NCBI GenBank assembly: GCA_030834895.1
Contig: JAUQXA010000005.1
Span: forward strand, 62,001-126,000
Direction: 5' to 3'
DNA from: Anaerolineales bacterium
GTDB taxonomy: Bacteria; Chloroflexota; Anaerolineae; Anaerolineales; Villigracilaceae
Length of the DNA: 64,000 nt
Part shown: positions 43,392 to 53,773 of the stretch, piece by piece
Position numbering within the stretch: position 1 is the first letter of the stretch
Layout of the letters: every line of letters begins with the position of its first letter
Notes under the pieces: generated by a model
Databases searched by the model: none
The model's input: only the letters and a program-made list of their open reading frames with translations
Told to the model about the DNA's origin: nothing
Made by a program: the position numbers and the translations under genes

Positions 43392-44897
43392 TTACGGCAA
43401 ACTCGTTTTTCCCATCAAATAGCGGTCTGCTTCACGTGCCGCCCCGCGCCCCTCGTGGATTGCCCAGACCACAAGGCTTTGCCCGCGCCGCATGTCGCCC
43501 GCGCTGAATACGCCAGGGATGCTGGTGGCATATCTTCCGTGTTCTGTTTTGACATTACTGCGCCCATCGCGTTCCACGTTCAGCGCGGAAAGCAGGGTAT
43601 TTTCAGGACCGAGGAAGCCCATTGCCAACAGGACCAATTGCGCGGGGATCACACGCCCACTGCCGGGGATATCTTGCGGGGTAAAGCGTCCCTGTTCATC
43701 CTTTGTCCAGGTAACTTCGACGGTGTGAACTTCCTTGACGTTGCCGTTTTCGTCACCGATGAAACGCTTGGGCGAGGTCAAATAACGGCGTGGGTCTTTG
43801 CCGTAGAGCGCTTGGAATTCCTCCTGTCCATAACTCAGGCTGTAGACTTTTGGCCATTCGGGCCACGGGTTGTCGGGTTGACGTTCATCTGCCGGGCGCG
43901 GCATGATCTCTAATTGCACGAGGCTCTTGCAGTTTTGACGCAGCGCCGTGCCGACGCAGTCCGTCCCTGTATCGCCGCCGCCGATGACGACCACATCCCT
44001 GCCTTCTGCGGAAATGAAGGGAGCCGAGCGGGCGCCTACATCGCCACCAATGGCTGATCTTCCAAGCAGCCAGCGGGCGTTTCCGCCGAGAAATTCCATC
44101 GCAAAATGAATGCCGCTCAGGTCGCGCCCTTCGATGGGCAGGTTCCGTGCCTGTGTGGCCCCGCCGCATAGCACAATGGCATCGAAGTTTTCTAGTAGGG
44201 TGTCCGCCGGGTAATTTTTACCGACTTCAGTGTCGGTAATGAAGCGGATGCCTTCGGCAGTCATCAAGTCCACGCGGCGTTGGACGGTGCCCTTCTCCAG
44301 CTTCATGTTGGGGATGCCGTAAGTCAGCAATCCGCCGATGCGGTCGGCGCGCTCGAAGACGGTGACGAGATGTCCAGCCTTGTTGAGCTGGTCGGCGCAA
44401 GCCAAGCCCGCGGGTCCCGACCCAATGACTGCCACCTGTTTCCCGCTGCGGGTGGCGGACGGTCTGGGTTGAATCCAGCCTTCCTCGAAGCCCTTTTCGA
44501 TAATGGCATATTCGATGTTCTTGATCGTAACCGGCGGGTTGTGAATGCCGAGGGTGCAGGAACCCTCGCATGGAGCGGGGCAGACACGGGAGGTGAATTC
44601 CGGGAAGTTGTTGGTCATGAGCAGCCGTTCCAGTGCCTGCTGCCAGTGTCCGCGATAGATGAGGTCGTTCCATTCCGGGATGAGGTTGTTGATGGGACAT
44701 CCAGACGCCATGCCGTTGAGAATTGCGCCGCTGTGACAGAAGGGAATCCCGCAATCCATACAGCGCGCCGCCTGGGTTTGCAGCCTGTCTTCGATGACGG
44801 GCAGGTGAAATTCGTTCCAATCGCCGATACGTTCCAGCGGGGGGCGGTCGGGAATGTCTTCGCGCAGATATTCCATGAAGCCTGTTGGTTTTGCCAT
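43392..44897 (-). CDS. gltD: Glutamate synthase small subunit GltD, 501 aa
   Basis: Passes electrons from NADPH to the large subunit. N-terminal Fe-S cysteines are in [15 protein letters not shown] (near residue 47) and CPAPCEGSC (near residue 107). The FAD site is [17 protein letters not shown] (near residue 152), and the pyridine-nucleotide site [17 protein letters not shown] (near residue 305). Normal length. GGAG lies upstream of the ATG. It follows gltB after a 68-bp gap filled with a repeat. Confidence 0.95.
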   Translation of the reverse strand: MAKPTGFMEYLREDIPDRPPLERIGDWNEFHLPVIEDRLQTQAARCMDCGIPFCHSGAILNGMASGCPINNLIPEWNDLIYRGHWQQALERLLMTNNFPEFTSRVCPAPCEGSCTLGIHNPPVTIKNIEYAIIEKGFEEGWIQPRPSATRSGKQVAVIGSGPAGLACADQLNKAGHLVTVFERADRIGGLLTYGIPNMKLEKGTVQRRVDLMTAEGIRFITDTEVGKNYPADTLLENFDAIVLCGGATQARNLPIEGRDLSGIHFAMEFLGGNARWLLGRSAIGGDVGARSAPFISAEGRDVVVIGGGDTGTDCVGTALRQNCKSLVQLEIMPRPADERQPDNPWPEWPKVYSLSYGQEEFQALYGKDPRRYLTSPKRFIGDENGNVKEVHTVEVTWTKDEQGRFTPQDIPGSGRVIPAQLVLLAMGFLGPENTLLSALNVERDGRSNVKTEHGRYATSIPGVFSAGDMRRGQSLVVWAIHEGRGAAREADRYLMGKTSLP

Positions 44898-44922
44898 GAG
44901 GTTCTCCTGAGGGTGAGAAACA

Positions 44923-44976
44923 GGTAATTGGTAAATAGTAATTACCGCTTACCAATTACCAATCTCTAATTACCAC
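44923..44976. repeat. GGTAATTGG...AATTACC repeat between gltB and gltD
   Basis: GGTAATTGGTAAATAGTAAT, then TTACCAATTACC and AATTACC units, self-complementary. It shares its units with 15975-16005. Its end overlaps gltB and supplies the last codons and stop (GN, TAG at 44968-44966). Confidence 0.65.
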
Positions 44977-47900
44977 TTACCCTTGCCAAATCGTTCTTGT
45001 TGCGCTCGAATGCCGCCATGATGGCTTCGTCGCCGGTCAAACCGCTTGTTTCCACTTCGTGCAGGGCGTTAAGGGCGCGTTCGTAGTCCTGCGGCATGAC
45101 GCGTACAAATTTTGGCAGGAGCGAATCCCAGTTTGCCAGGACGCGCCTTGCCAGTGGGCTGTTGGTATATTCGAAATGGCGACGAATCAACTCGCGGACC
45201 TGGTCTGCTTCCCGCGGGTCTTCGATGCAACCCAGTTTGACCATTTCCAAATTGCAGTGGCGTGGAAAATCGCCTTGTTTATCGAGCACATAAGCGATGC
45301 CGCCAGACATGCCCGCAGCGAAATTCCGCCCGGTCTTTCCTAGCACCACCACACGCCCGCCGGTCATGTATTCACAGCTGTGGTCGCCCACACCTTCGAC
45401 GACCGAATTTGCTCCACTGTTGCGGACGCAGAACCGCTCGCCCGCAATCCCGTTGATGAAGGCTTCGCCGCTCGTTGCCCCATAAAAAGCCACGTTGCCG
45501 ATGATGACATTTTCTTCAGCGGCAAAAATGGAGCCATCTGGCGGGTAAACCACAATCCGCCCGCCTGAAAGCCCCTTGCCGGTGTAGTCATTGGCGTCGC
45601 CTTCGAGAATCATCGTCATGCCTTTGGGGATGAACGCGCCGAAGCTCTGTCCCGCCGAACCTTGAAAGTACAAACGGATGGTATCGCTGGGTAGGCCTTC
45701 CGCGCCGTACTTGCGGGTGATTTCACTGCCCACGCTGGTTCCCACCACTCGGTTGGTATTGCGGATGGGCAGGGTGGCATCCACCAGTTTTCCGCTTTGG
45801 ATGGCGGGACGACACAGGTCGAGCAGGACACGGCTGTCGAGCGTGTTCTCCAGGCCATGCGCCTGTTTTGTGCGGCAGGATGCGCCGAATTCGGGGTCGT
45901 CGCCCATCTGGTACAGGATTTCGGAAAAGTCGAGATGACGCGCCTTCCAGTGTTCCAACGCTTTGCGTGCACGGAGTTTGTCGGAACGCCCGATCATTTC
46001 CTGCACGGTGCGGAAACCGAGTTTCGCCATCCACTCGCGCACATCCTGCGCGATGAAGTACATCAGGTTGACTACATGTTGTGGATCGCCTTTGAAGTTC
46101 CTGCGCAGTTCGGGATTTTGCGTGGCGACGCCTTCTGGACAGGTATCAAGGTGGCAGACGCGCATCATCACACAGCCGAGCGCAACCAGTGGGGCGGTGG
46201 CGAATCCAAATTCCTCGGCGCCGAGAAGCGCGGCAATCACCACGTCGCGACCGGTCTTCAACTGACCATCCACTTCGATGGCGATGCGGCCACGCAAGCC
46301 GTTGAGGATGAGAGTCTGGTGGGTTTCCGCAAGCCCCAACTCCCAAGGCAGACCTGCGTGCTTGATGCTGCTGACTGGTGAAGCGCCGGTGCCACCGTCG
46401 TGCCCGCTGATAAGGACGACGTCCGCATGACCTTTGGCGACGCCGGCGGCAATCGTACCGACCCCCACCTCCGACACCAGCTTGACCGTGATGCGGGCTT
46501 CCCGGTTGGCGTTCTTCAGGTCGTAAATCAACTCCGCCAAATCCTCGATCGAGTAAATATCGTGATGCGGCGGCGGGGAGATCAAACCCACGCCGGGAGT
46601 CGAATGACGCGTCCGGGCAATCCACGGGTACACCTTGCGCCCGGGCAATTGCCCGCCCTCGCCGGGTTTGGCTCCCTGCGCCATTTTGATTTGCAGTTCG
46701 GCGGCATTGACGAGGTACTCGCTGGTCACGCCAAAGCGTGCCGACGCCACCTGTTTGATGGCGCTGCGTTTCCAATCGCCGTTGGGCAGTTTTGGATAGC
46801 GGGCGGGGTCCTCGCCGCCTTCTCCGGAGTTGCTCTTGCCACCTATGCGGTTCATGGCAATAGCAAGCGCCTCATGCGCCTCCTGGCTGATCGAGCCATA
46901 GCTCATCGCGCCGCTCTTGAATCTCTGTACAATGGATTCAACCGGTTCCACCTCCTTGATGGAGATGGGATTTTGTGCCAGCCGGAGATCGAACAACACG
47001 CGCAGGGTCGCGGGCTCTTCTACATTGTCGCTGATTGTGCTGGCGTATTTTTTGTACAGGTCATAATTATTTGTGCGACAGGCGGTTTGCAGGAAATAAA
47101 TGCTCTGTGGATTAAAAGCGTGACGCTCGCTGTCCTTGCGCCATTTGTATTGGCCGCCGGGCGGCAGTGTTGGCTCGGCGGAACGAGTCGAGAATCCATC
47201 GTGATGTCTCATTTCAGCTTCGGTGGCAATCACATCCAGATTGATTCCGCCCAGACGTGTGGGTGTGTGCGTGAAATATTTGTCGATCACCGCCTGATGA
47301 ATCCCAAGCGCCTCGAAAATTTGCGCTCCGCAATAGCTTTGGATGGCTGAGATCCCCATCTTGGACAGAACCTTGACCACGCCTTTGACCGACGCTTTGA
47401 CATAATTCTTGATTGCGTGATCGGCGTCCACGTCTTGAAGAATCCCGTCTCGAATCAAGCCTTCGAGCGACTCGAATACGAGATATGGGTTGATGGCCGT
47501 CACGCCATAACCGGTGAGCGCGGCAAAGTGATGCACTTCGCGCGGCTCTCCACTTTCGAGCAGGATGCCTACCTGTGTGCGTGTTCCCTGTTGGATGAGG
47601 TGATGGTGAAGTCCTGAAACAGCCAACAAAGCGGGGATGGGGGCGTGTGTCTCATCCATGCCGCGATCGGTGAGAATGATGAGGTTGAATCCGCGCGAGA
47701 TGGCGGCGTCGGCATTGCGGTAGATGTTTTCCAGGGACGACTCCATACCTTTGCCGTCACTGCCGGCGGGGAACAGAATGGGGAAGGTGATACTGGCAAA
47801 CCCGGCAATTTTTCCGTGACTGATTTTTGCGAATTCCTCGTTGGTGAGAATGGGCGTGTCGAGGCGGATTTGGTGACAACTTTGCGGCGTGGGTTTGAGC

Positions 47901-49591
47901 AGGTTGCTCTCCGCGCCGACCATGACCTCAGTGGAGATGACCAGCGCCTCGCGGATGGAATCGATGGGTGGGTTGGTAACCTGCGCGAAGAGTTGACGGA
48001 AATAATCGTAGAGCAGGCGCGGTTTGGTGGAGAGCGCCGCCAGCGCGGCGTCGTTGCCCATCGAGCCAACGGGTTCCACGCCGTCTTGGGCCATCGTAAG
48101 CAGGATGAAATTCAAATCTTCTGTCGTGTAGCCAAAGGCTTTCTGCCGTTGTAACAGGGTGGAAAGATCTGTGGATACAAGGTGTTCAACACGCGGTTTG
48201 GGCAGATCTTCGAGGCGCACCTGATATTTGTTTAGCCAGTCGCGGTACGGGTGTTCGTTCGCTAGCGAGGATTTGATCTCCTCATCGTAGATGACGCGCC
48301 CCTGTTGAGTATCCACCAGCAGCATTTTGCCCGGTGAAAGCCTTCCTTTATATTTCACATTTTCAGTTGGCACGTCCAGTACGCCGACCTCGGAGGCGAG
48401 CAACAGGCGGTCATCGGTGGTGATGTAGTAGCGGGCGGGGCGCAGTCCGTTGCGGTCGAGCATGGCTCCTGCCACAATACCGTCGCTGAATCCCATTGCG
48501 GCAGGACCATCCCACGGCTCTATCAGGTTGGCATGGAATTCGTAAAACGCTCGTTTGGCATCGTCCATGTTTTCATCGTTTGCCCATGGTTCGGGAATCA
48601 TCATGACCATGGCATGATGCAGCGGACGTCCCGACAGTGTGAGAAATTCGAGGAAGTTGTCAAACATGGCGGTGTCGCTTCCATCGAGGTGGATGATGGG
48701 CAGGAGTTTTTTCATATCCCCGCCGAACAACTCGGACTCAAACATGGCTTCCTGTGCCCGGACCCAATTGATGTTGCCGCGCAGGGTGTTGATTTCGCCA
48801 TTGTGCGAAACGTAACGATAGGGATGGGCGCGTTCCCAACTGGGGAAGGTGTTGGTGCTGAAGCGTGAGTGGACGATTGCCAGGGCGCTTTCCATGTCTG
48901 GTTCGCGCAGGTCCAGAAAATAATCCTCCAACTGGTCGGAGACCAACATGCCTTTGTAAACCAAAGTTTTATAGGAGAGGCTGGGGATGTAGAAATAGTC
49001 GCCGTCTTCAAACAGCCCGCCGTGACGAATTTCATTCTCGGCGCGTTTCCGAATGACGTATAGTTTGCGCTCGAAAGCCATTTCATCAGGGATGTCTGTG
49101 TTGCGGGCGATGAACGCCATGCGCATCTTTGGCTCGGCAAGTTTGGCTGTGTTCCCCAATGCCTCGTTGTTGACCTTGACTGTACGCCAGCCGATCAGTC
49201 GTTGTCCTTCGGAGGCGATGATCTTTTCGAAATGGATTTCGATGGCGCGGCGGTGTTTCATATCCGGCGGCAGGAAAACAATCCCCACCCCATATTGACC
49301 AGGTTCCGGCAGTGAAAAACTGTGGCGTTCGGCCTTTCTGTTGAGAAAGGCATGAGGCACTTGAATCATAATTCCCGCGCCGTCGCCGGTATTCGGCTCC
49401 GCACCGCGTGCGCCGCGATGTGTGAGATTTTTCAATACAGTCAACGTCTGGCGGATAATTTCGTTGGATTTCTTCCCCTTTATATTGACGACCATGCCCA
49501 TTCCGCAGGCATCATGTTCGAATTGAGGGTCGTATAGTCCTTGTTTTTTTGGCAGGCCACGCTGGCCATCCTCCTTTGTTTTTTTGCGCAT
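44966..49591 (-). CDS. gltB: Glutamate synthase large subunit GltB, 1541 aa
   Basis: Makes two glutamates from glutamine and 2-oxoglutarate. A 28-residue propeptide precedes the N-terminal nucleophile Cys 29 (FEHDACGMG), and [16 protein letters not shown] belongs to the amidotransferase domain. The FMN/synthase domain has [19 protein letters not shown] and [20 protein letters not shown]. The 3Fe-4S cysteines are in [25 protein letters not shown] beta-helix closes the protein ([20 protein letters not shown]). GAGGAG precedes the ATG. The last residues derive from an overlapping repeat. A TACCCAT-type operator lies 96 bp upstream. Confidence 0.97.
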   Translation of the reverse strand: MRKKTKEDGQRGLPKKQGLYDPQFEHDACGMGMVVNIKGKKSNEIIRQTLTVLKNLTHRGARGAEPNTGDGAGIMIQVPHAFLNRKAERHSFSLPEPGQYGVGIVFLPPDMKHRRAIEIHFEKIIASEGQRLIGWRTVKVNNEALGNTAKLAEPKMRMAFIARNTDIPDEMAFERKLYVIRKRAENEIRHGGLFEDGDYFYIPSLSYKTLVYKGMLVSDQLEDYFLDLREPDMESALAIVHSRFSTNTFPSWERAHPYRYVSHNGEINTLRGNINWVRAQEAMFESELFGGDMKKLLPIIHLDGSDTAMFDNFLEFLTLSGRPLHHAMVMMIPEPWANDENMDDAKRAFYEFHANLIEPWDGPAAMGFSDGIVAGAMLDRNGLRPARYYITTDDRLLLASEVGVLDVPTENVKYKGRLSPGKMLLVDTQQGRVIYDEEIKSSLANEHPYRDWLNKYQVRLEDLPKPRVEHLVSTDLSTLLQRQKAFGYTTEDLNFILLTMAQDGVEPVGSMGNDAALAALSTKPRLLYDYFRQLFAQVTNPPIDSIREALVISTEVMVGAESNLLKPTPQSCHQIRLDTPILTNEEFAKISHGKIAGFASITFPILFPAGSDGKGMESSLENIYRNADAAISRGFNLIILTDRGMDETHAPIPALLAVSGLHHHLIQQGTRTQVGILLESGEPREVHHFAALTGYGVTAINPYLVFESLEGLIRDGILQDVDADHAIKNYVKASVKGVVKVLSKMGISAIQSYCGAQIFEALGIHQAVIDKYFTHTPTRLGGINLDVIATEAEMRHHDGFSTRSAEPTLPPGGQYKWRKDSERHAFNPQSIYFLQTACRTNNYDLYKKYASTISDNVEEPATLRVLFDLRLAQNPISIKEVEPVESIVQRFKSGAMSYGSISQEAHEALAIAMNRIGGKSNSGEGGEDPARYPKLPNGDWKRSAIKQVASARFGVTSEYLVNAAELQIKMAQGAKPGEGGQLPGRKVYPWIARTRHSTPGVGLISPPPHHDIYSIEDLAELIYDLKNANREARITVKLVSEVGVGTIAAGVAKGHADVVLISGHDGGTGASPVSSIKHAGLPWELGLAETHQTLILNGLRGRIAIEVDGQLKTGRDVVIAALLGAEEFGFATAPLVALGCVMMRVCHLDTCPEGVATQNPELRRNFKGDPQHVVNLMYFIAQDVREWMAKLGFRTVQEMIGRSDKLRARKALEHWKARHLDFSEILYQMGDDPEFGASCRTKQAHGLENTLDSRVLLDLCRPAIQSGKLVDATLPIRNTNRVVGTSVGSEITRKYGAEGLPSDTIRLYFQGSAGQSFGAFIPKGMTMILEGDANDYTGKGLSGGRIVVYPPDGSIFAAEENVIIGNVAFYGATSGEAFINGIAGERFCVRNSGANSVVEGVGDHSCEYMTGGRVVVLGKTGRNFAAGMSGGIAYVLDKQGDFPRHCNLEMVKLGCIEDPREADQVRELIRRHFEYTNSPLARRVLANWDSLLPKFVRVMPQDYERALNALHEVETSGLTGDEAIMAAFERNKNDLARVSGN

Positions 49592-49657
49592 ATCGTCTCC
49601 TCGCGTTTGCAGCGGTTAAAACTTCATCCCCAACCGCTAATAATGAATTAACATATG

Positions 49658-49700
49658 ATGATACGCAAATCCAATGGAAAATATAGTACCCATTTGGGTA
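49658..49700 (-). promoter_or_regulatory. gltB promoter with operator copy 4
   Basis: Operator TACCCATTTGGGTA (49687-49700) is two TACCCA halves, imperfect only at the centre. On the minus strand a -10 TATCAT (49663-49658) lies 23 bp downstream, the same geometry as at 40123 and 43183. A weak CTATAT takes the -35 place, as expected for an activated promoter. Confidence 0.7.
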
Positions 49701-49712
49701 ATATTTTTTGTG

Positions 49713-49742
49713 TTGTTACAGATCAAACACACCCTTGTTACA
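49713..49742. promoter_or_regulatory. TTGTTACA direct repeats
   Basis: TTGTTACA at 49713-49720 and 49735-49742, 22 bp apart (about two helical turns), upstream of the OmpR-type regulator. Tandem repeats are common for OmpR-type sites; candidate autoregulatory site. Confidence 0.35.
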
Positions 49743-49809
49743 ACCTTGACATGTTCCCATAGTAAAATGGATTTGTTGAACCCTGTCTTTTTTGGCAAAG
49801 GATGATTTT

Positions 49810-50535
49810 ATGGGCTTACAGGAACCCTTTCCGCGTATCTTGCTTGTTGACGATGAGGCTGCCATCACTGCCAACCTTGCTCCGTTCTTGGAACGCGCCG
49901 GTTTCGCCATCAGTGTTGCGGGGGATGGAACTCAGGCGCTTGTGCAAATTTCCCGCGCCAAACCAGACCTGATTGTCCTCGACGTGTTGATGCCCAAAAT
50001 GGATGGACGCCAACTTCTCCGCCAACTGCGCCAGGCAGGAGACTGGACGCCAATTATTCTGCTCACCCAGGTCGGCGAATCCTTCGAGCGTGCCATGGCT
50101 CTCGAAGAAGGCGCGGACGATTACATCAACAAACCCTTTGACCCGCGCGAACTGGTAGCGCGCATCCGTTCCGTGTTGCGCCGTGCTCGCCCTGGGGTAC
50201 CCCCACTTACTGCGGCTTGGAAAGTGGTATCTGGAAACCTGACCTTTGACCGGCGCGCTCATCGTGTTTTTCACGACAATCAGGAATTGACTTTGACCCC
50301 CAAAGCGGTTGCTCTCCTCGAATATTTGATGACTCATCCTGATGAATTGATCAGTCGCGAAAGGCTGCTTGAAACTGTTTGGGGGTGGGATTACCCGGTT
50401 GGTACGCGCAGCGTCGATACCCGTATTGCAGAACTCCGCCGTGAATTGGGCGACGATGCTGCCGCCCCAACTTATATCGAAACCGTCCCCAGTGAGGGTT
50501 ATCGTTTTGTTGGAAAAGTGGAAGGATTGGCATGA
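49810..50535 (+). CDS. OmpR-type response regulator, 241 aa
   Basis: Receiver domain at residues about 9-120 (ILLVDDEAAIT; phospho-Asp in LIVLDVLMPKMDG; Thr/Lys pair in LLTQ and NKPFDPRELVARI). A winged helix at about 140-238 follows (LTPKAVALLEYLMTHPDELI, RSVDTRIAELRRELGDD, VPSEGYRFVGKV). I chose the ATG at 49810, which has AAAGGA at the right distance, over the TTG at 49792. It overlaps the kinase start as ATGA. Divergent from gltB; its target genes are unknown. Confidence 0.92.
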   Translation: MGLQEPFPRILLVDDEAAITANLAPFLERAGFAISVAGDGTQALVQISRAKPDLIVLDVLMPKMDGRQLLRQLRQAGDWTPIILLTQVGESFERAMALEEGADDYINKPFDPRELVARIRSVLRRARPGVPPLTAAWKVVSGNLTFDRRAHRVFHDNQELTLTPKAVALLEYLMTHPDELISRERLLETVWGWDYPVGTRSVDTRIAELRRELGDDAAAPTYIETVPSEGYRFVGKVEGLA

Positions 50536-51452
50536 AGCGCTGGCTTTTGGGATTGCTGGTCATTATTCCTGCGATGTTGGGTGGGTTACTGGCTGCCGCC
50601 TTCTGGCTTGAGTGGCTTCCGGACCCTGTGGTGTATGTCCGTGCTGATTTAGGCACAATTGCCGTTATCCTCGGCTTGCTCTTGACTTTTGTTTTGGGCG
50701 TCGAATGGGTGCGTTGGTTGCGCGACTATTATCGACAGCAGGATTTTGTTGCCAGGCTCCAGTCTGATTCGGTCAATGAACGCCATGAGTTTTTGCGCCG
50801 CCTTGATCACGAGCTTAAGAACCCTGTCATGGCAATGCGTGCCGGTCTTGCAAATCTGAATGGGACTACTCTTAATCCATCCCAACGCGAAATTGTTGGC
50901 AGTGTGGAAGACCAGACCCTGCGTCTGAGCCGCTTTCTTGCCGATTTGCGCAAACTGGCCGAGTTGAAGACTCGTCTGCTTGAAAGTGCCCCAGTGGATA
51001 TGAGCGATCTGCTTCGGGAAGTTATATCTGTTGCTGAAGAACGACCCGAAGCCGAAGGGCGAAAACTTACCCTCAGCCTGCCACAGGTTCCTTGGCCTCT
51101 CTCTCCCGTTGCCGGTGACCGTGACTTGCTTTTCCTCTTGTTCCACAACCTGATCGACAATGCACTGAAATTTACCCAACCCGGCAACACCATCGAATTG
51201 CGTGCTTTTGAAGATCGCTCCAAAGTGGTTGTAGAAGTGGCTGATACCGGGGCGGGTATCCCCGAAGAGGAAGCGCCGCTGATTTGGGATGAGTTATATC
51301 GAGGTGAAGGTGCGCGCGGTATTCCCGGCAGTGGAATCGGACTGGCACTGGTGCGTGCCATTGCGGAACGTCATAATGGCGAAGTTTTTCTCCGCAGCCG
51401 TGTGGGACAAGGAACGGTTTTTTCGCTGCGATTACCGATATATCAGAAGTAA
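50532..51452 (+). CDS. Membrane sensor histidine kinase, 306 aa
   Basis: Partner of the regulator at 49810-50535. Two helices (about residues 4-27 and 40-60) frame a very short outer loop, so it probably senses within the membrane or through another protein. The phospho-His is in RRLDHELKNPVMAM (near residue 96). The ATPase domain has NLIDNALKFTQPG, DTGAGIPEEEAPLIW and GIPGSGIGLALVRAI. It ends 10 bp from the convergent lipoprotein gene, with no terminator between. Confidence 0.9.
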   Translation: MKRWLLGLLVIIPAMLGGLLAAAFWLEWLPDPVVYVRADLGTIAVILGLLLTFVLGVEWVRWLRDYYRQQDFVARLQSDSVNERHEFLRRLDHELKNPVMAMRAGLANLNGTTLNPSQREIVGSVEDQTLRLSRFLADLRKLAELKTRLLESAPVDMSDLLREVISVAEERPEAEGRKLTLSLPQVPWPLSPVAGDRDLLFLLFHNLIDNALKFTQPGNTIELRAFEDRSKVVVEVADTGAGIPEEEAPLIWDELYRGEGARGIPGSGIGLALVRAIAERHNGEVFLRSRVGQGTVFSLRLPIYQK

Positions 51453-51462
51453 TTGCTACGCC

Positions 51463-52731
51463 TTATCGAATAACAGGGGACAAAACTTCCCAGGTCAACC
51501 CGCCGTCGTTTGAGAAGACCAGTGCGGCTTTGTCTGTGGTGCGAGCGACTACCCAACCTGTATTGGAGTTGACGAAATTCGGGGTTCCCTGCCAGCCGGT
51601 GGTGATTAGTTGTGTCCAGGTTTCTCCCCCATCCGTGGTGTGATAGATCTCGCCTGGAGCAGATGGGTCATTCTGCCAGGCGCCAACCAGCCAGCCTTCG
51701 TCGGCGTTCAGGAATTGGATTGCGCCAAAAGGTGTTGGGAGTTGATGCCCTTCATGCATGACTCCCAATTCGCCTGTGTAGAGCCAGGAGACGGTTTGTT
51801 TGGTGGCCTGAATTTCACAGCGGACAGTCAACAGTGTGGTACGAGCGGACAGATGAACCAATTCAGGTATGCCGCAGGCGGCTGTGTTGCCAGTGAAGAG
51901 GTCGGCGGGTTGTTTGTTGGGAGGTGTCAGATTGGCTTGCTGCCAGGTCTGACCGCTGTCAATGGTGGAGTAAAAGAACAGCCCGGTCATCAACCCGGGG
52001 CAGTTGCCTGTCAGCCAGCCGTTGACTGTCGTTGAGAACACCAACCCGGTTTTTTGGCAGCTCATTAGTTCAGGATTTTTCTCACCATCGATCACGCGAC
52101 TCCAGGTCGCACCCCCATCCACAGTGGTAAATGCTGCAATGTAATCATGACTTGTTTCAGCTTTCACATGAGCAATCACCCAACCATGTTGCGCGTCGCG
52201 GAAGCCCAATTGAAAGGGAGCGAAATATTCCAGTTGGAAACCGGTCAGCGAAAGTTCGCTGCCTTTCCAGGTCTTTCCATTGTCACTGCTGTACCAGAAC
52301 CTTTGGGTCTGGGAAGAAGCTGGTTGTAGCGACTGGCTGGTGAGCGTGACCCAGGCGTCGCCGTTGGCATTGAAAAAGGGTATGACAGCGAGTCCCTGGG
52401 GTGGAGCATTGACCAAAGCTTGGGTTGGCGTTACATCCTGCCAGCTTCTGCCTCCATCGTTGGTATAAAGAATGTGATCGTTCAAGTCGGCTTCCACCTG
52501 GCCAATTCCCCAGCCGTTGGTGATGTTGAGCATATTGATCCGGATAATTTTGACCGCCTGCCCCGATTTCAGCTGAGAGGGAATGGGAGAGGGCGTGGAC
52601 GTTGGGATGATTGTGGTGGGTGGAATTGGAGTCGTAGTGGGTTGTTCGATTCCCACTTCAAAGACGCCGCAGGCGAGTAGGAAAACCGTCAGAAGCAGTA
52701 AAGATGCCAGTTTGGTAGAGTGAATTTTCAT
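51463..52731 (-). CDS. Lipoprotein with YCF48/BNR-type beta-propeller repeats, 422 aa
   Basis: Signal peptide ends with lipobox LLAC (Cys 21), followed by a Pro/Thr/Ser-rich linker (PTTTPIPPTTIIPTSTPSPI). The body has repeats of the type TNDGGRSWQDV, SSDNGKTWKG, TVDGGATWSRV, TIDSGQTWQQA, TTDGGETWTQL and SNDGGLTWEVL. These are Asp-box (BNR) repeats like those of Ycf48-type propellers. It is an exported, membrane-anchored protein. It follows the ECF sigma gene by 60 bp and is probably in its operon. Function unknown. Confidence 0.8.
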   Translation of the reverse strand: MKIHSTKLASLLLLTVFLLACGVFEVGIEQPTTTPIPPTTIIPTSTPSPIPSQLKSGQAVKIIRINMLNITNGWGIGQVEADLNDHILYTNDGGRSWQDVTPTQALVNAPPQGLAVIPFFNANGDAWVTLTSQSLQPASSQTQRFWYSSDNGKTWKGSELSLTGFQLEYFAPFQLGFRDAQHGWVIAHVKAETSHDYIAAFTTVDGGATWSRVIDGEKNPELMSCQKTGLVFSTTVNGWLTGNCPGLMTGLFFYSTIDSGQTWQQANLTPPNKQPADLFTGNTAACGIPELVHLSARTTLLTVRCEIQATKQTVSWLYTGELGVMHEGHQLPTPFGAIQFLNADEGWLVGAWQNDPSAPGEIYHTTDGGETWTQLITTGWQGTPNFVNSNTGWVVARTTDKAALVFSNDGGLTWEVLSPVIR

Positions 52732-52791
52732 GTGAGACTCCGGGAAGTTGTCTCAGGCATTCTATCGCTTCTCGAAGAAAATAGGGAGAAA

Positions 52792-53418
52792 TTATCCAGC
52801 GGGGATAGCCTGCGGCATGAGTACGGTTTGCGCCTCGACGTAGACATCTGGCAGCAGGTCGGCGCAGCGCCGGAGCTCGCGACGCAGTTGGAGACGGGCG
52901 CGCGCCAGCCGGCTTTTGACTGTCCCGATTGGCACGCCGAGAATTTGAGCGGCTTCGGCGTATTCCCGTCCATCGACATCTACCAGGGTGATGGTCATCC
53001 GATATTCCGGTGTGAGCATTTGTAACCCGCTTCGGATGGCATCTGATAGTTCCATTGCGTCGATTAGTTCATCCATGTTTTGCGAATGGTCGGTCAGCCA
53101 GGCAGGTGTGTCAAACTCATCGTCATCGATCAACGGTTCGAGTGGGCAGATCAAGCGGCGCTTCTTGCGGCGCAATTCGTCATAGCACACGTTTTTGAGG
53201 ATGCGTAACAGCCAGAAGTCGATGGCGCCTCCGCAAAAACTGCCAATGTTGCGAAACGCAAGGATAAAAGCATTTTGTACCGCATCGGCTGCGCAGTCTT
53301 CGTTTTCCAGCATCCATACAGCGACGTTGAACATCCGATCTTGATAGGACAGGACAAGCTGGTTGAAAGAATCCAGGTCCCCATGTTGGGCGGATTGAAT
53401 GATGAGGGATTGATCCAT
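52792..53418 (-). CDS. ECF-type RNA polymerase sigma factor, 208 aa
   Basis: Region 2 (residues about 12-85: FNQLVLSYQDRMFNVAVWML, DAVQNAFILAF, FWLLRILKNVCYDELRRKKR) and region 4 (about 125-180: YRMTITLVDVDGREYAEAAQ, GVPIGTVKSRLARARLQLRR). About 25 extra residues follow region 4. No anti-sigma gene is adjacent. The next gene is a lipoprotein, so that protein may act in signalling or be a target. An inverted repeat at 53431-53455 sits just upstream. Confidence 0.92.
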   Translation of the reverse strand: MDQSLIIQSAQHGDLDSFNQLVLSYQDRMFNVAVWMLENEDCAADAVQNAFILAFRNIGSFCGGAIDFWLLRILKNVCYDELRRKKRRLICPLEPLIDDDEFDTPAWLTDHSQNMDELIDAMELSDAIRSGLQMLTPEYRMTITLVDVDGREYAEAAQILGVPIGTVKSRLARARLQLRRELRRCADLLPDVYVEAQTVLMPQAIPAG

Positions 53419-53430
53419 GGTCTGCCTTTC

Positions 53431-53455
53431 ATAAATAGGTTGCCATCCTATTTAT
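53431..53455. promoter_or_regulatory. ATAAATAGG inverted repeat upstream of the ECF gene
   Basis: Perfect 9-bp repeat ATAAATAGG / CCTATTTAT with a 7-nt spacer, ending 12 bp before the ATG. It could be an operator or a 5' UTR hairpin. A second imperfect palindrome, TGTCACAGATTGGTGACA, lies about 35 bp further upstream. Confidence 0.5.
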
Positions 53456-53618
53456 ACCTTCCGCCTGTTTCCAACCCGTCACGGCCGTGTCACAGATTGG
53501 TGACAGTGTGTTGTGCTGAACAGGTTGTTTTTGCCCCGTAAACGCGAGTATTCCATTCCAAATCCGGCTGCGGATTCCTGTTTTGTGTTACCACATTGGT
53601 GTGATTGCGCATAACAAA

Positions 53619-53643
53619 AATGCCCCCAAATATTGGAGGCATT
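53619..53643 (-). terminator. Intrinsic terminator of the 53774-57017 gene group
   Basis: AATGCCCCCA / TGGAGGCATT with one mismatch, then TTTTTGTT on the minus strand. The rest of 53456-53773 shows no gene. Confidence 0.7.
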
Positions 53644-53773
53644 CAGAATTTTGGTTGATTTCGTCTCTATGTAGCAGGTATAGGCTGTATAGGCCTTAAT
53701 TTATACCCGTATGCCAGATATGTACCACATTGGACAGATACGGTTGCGGTTGTAAGGGAGAAAAAGGACACCA

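Noticed and set aside
49746..49768. TTGACA and TAAAAT upstream of the OmpR-type regulator
   Set aside because: The spacer is only 11 bp, too short for a sigma-70 promoter.
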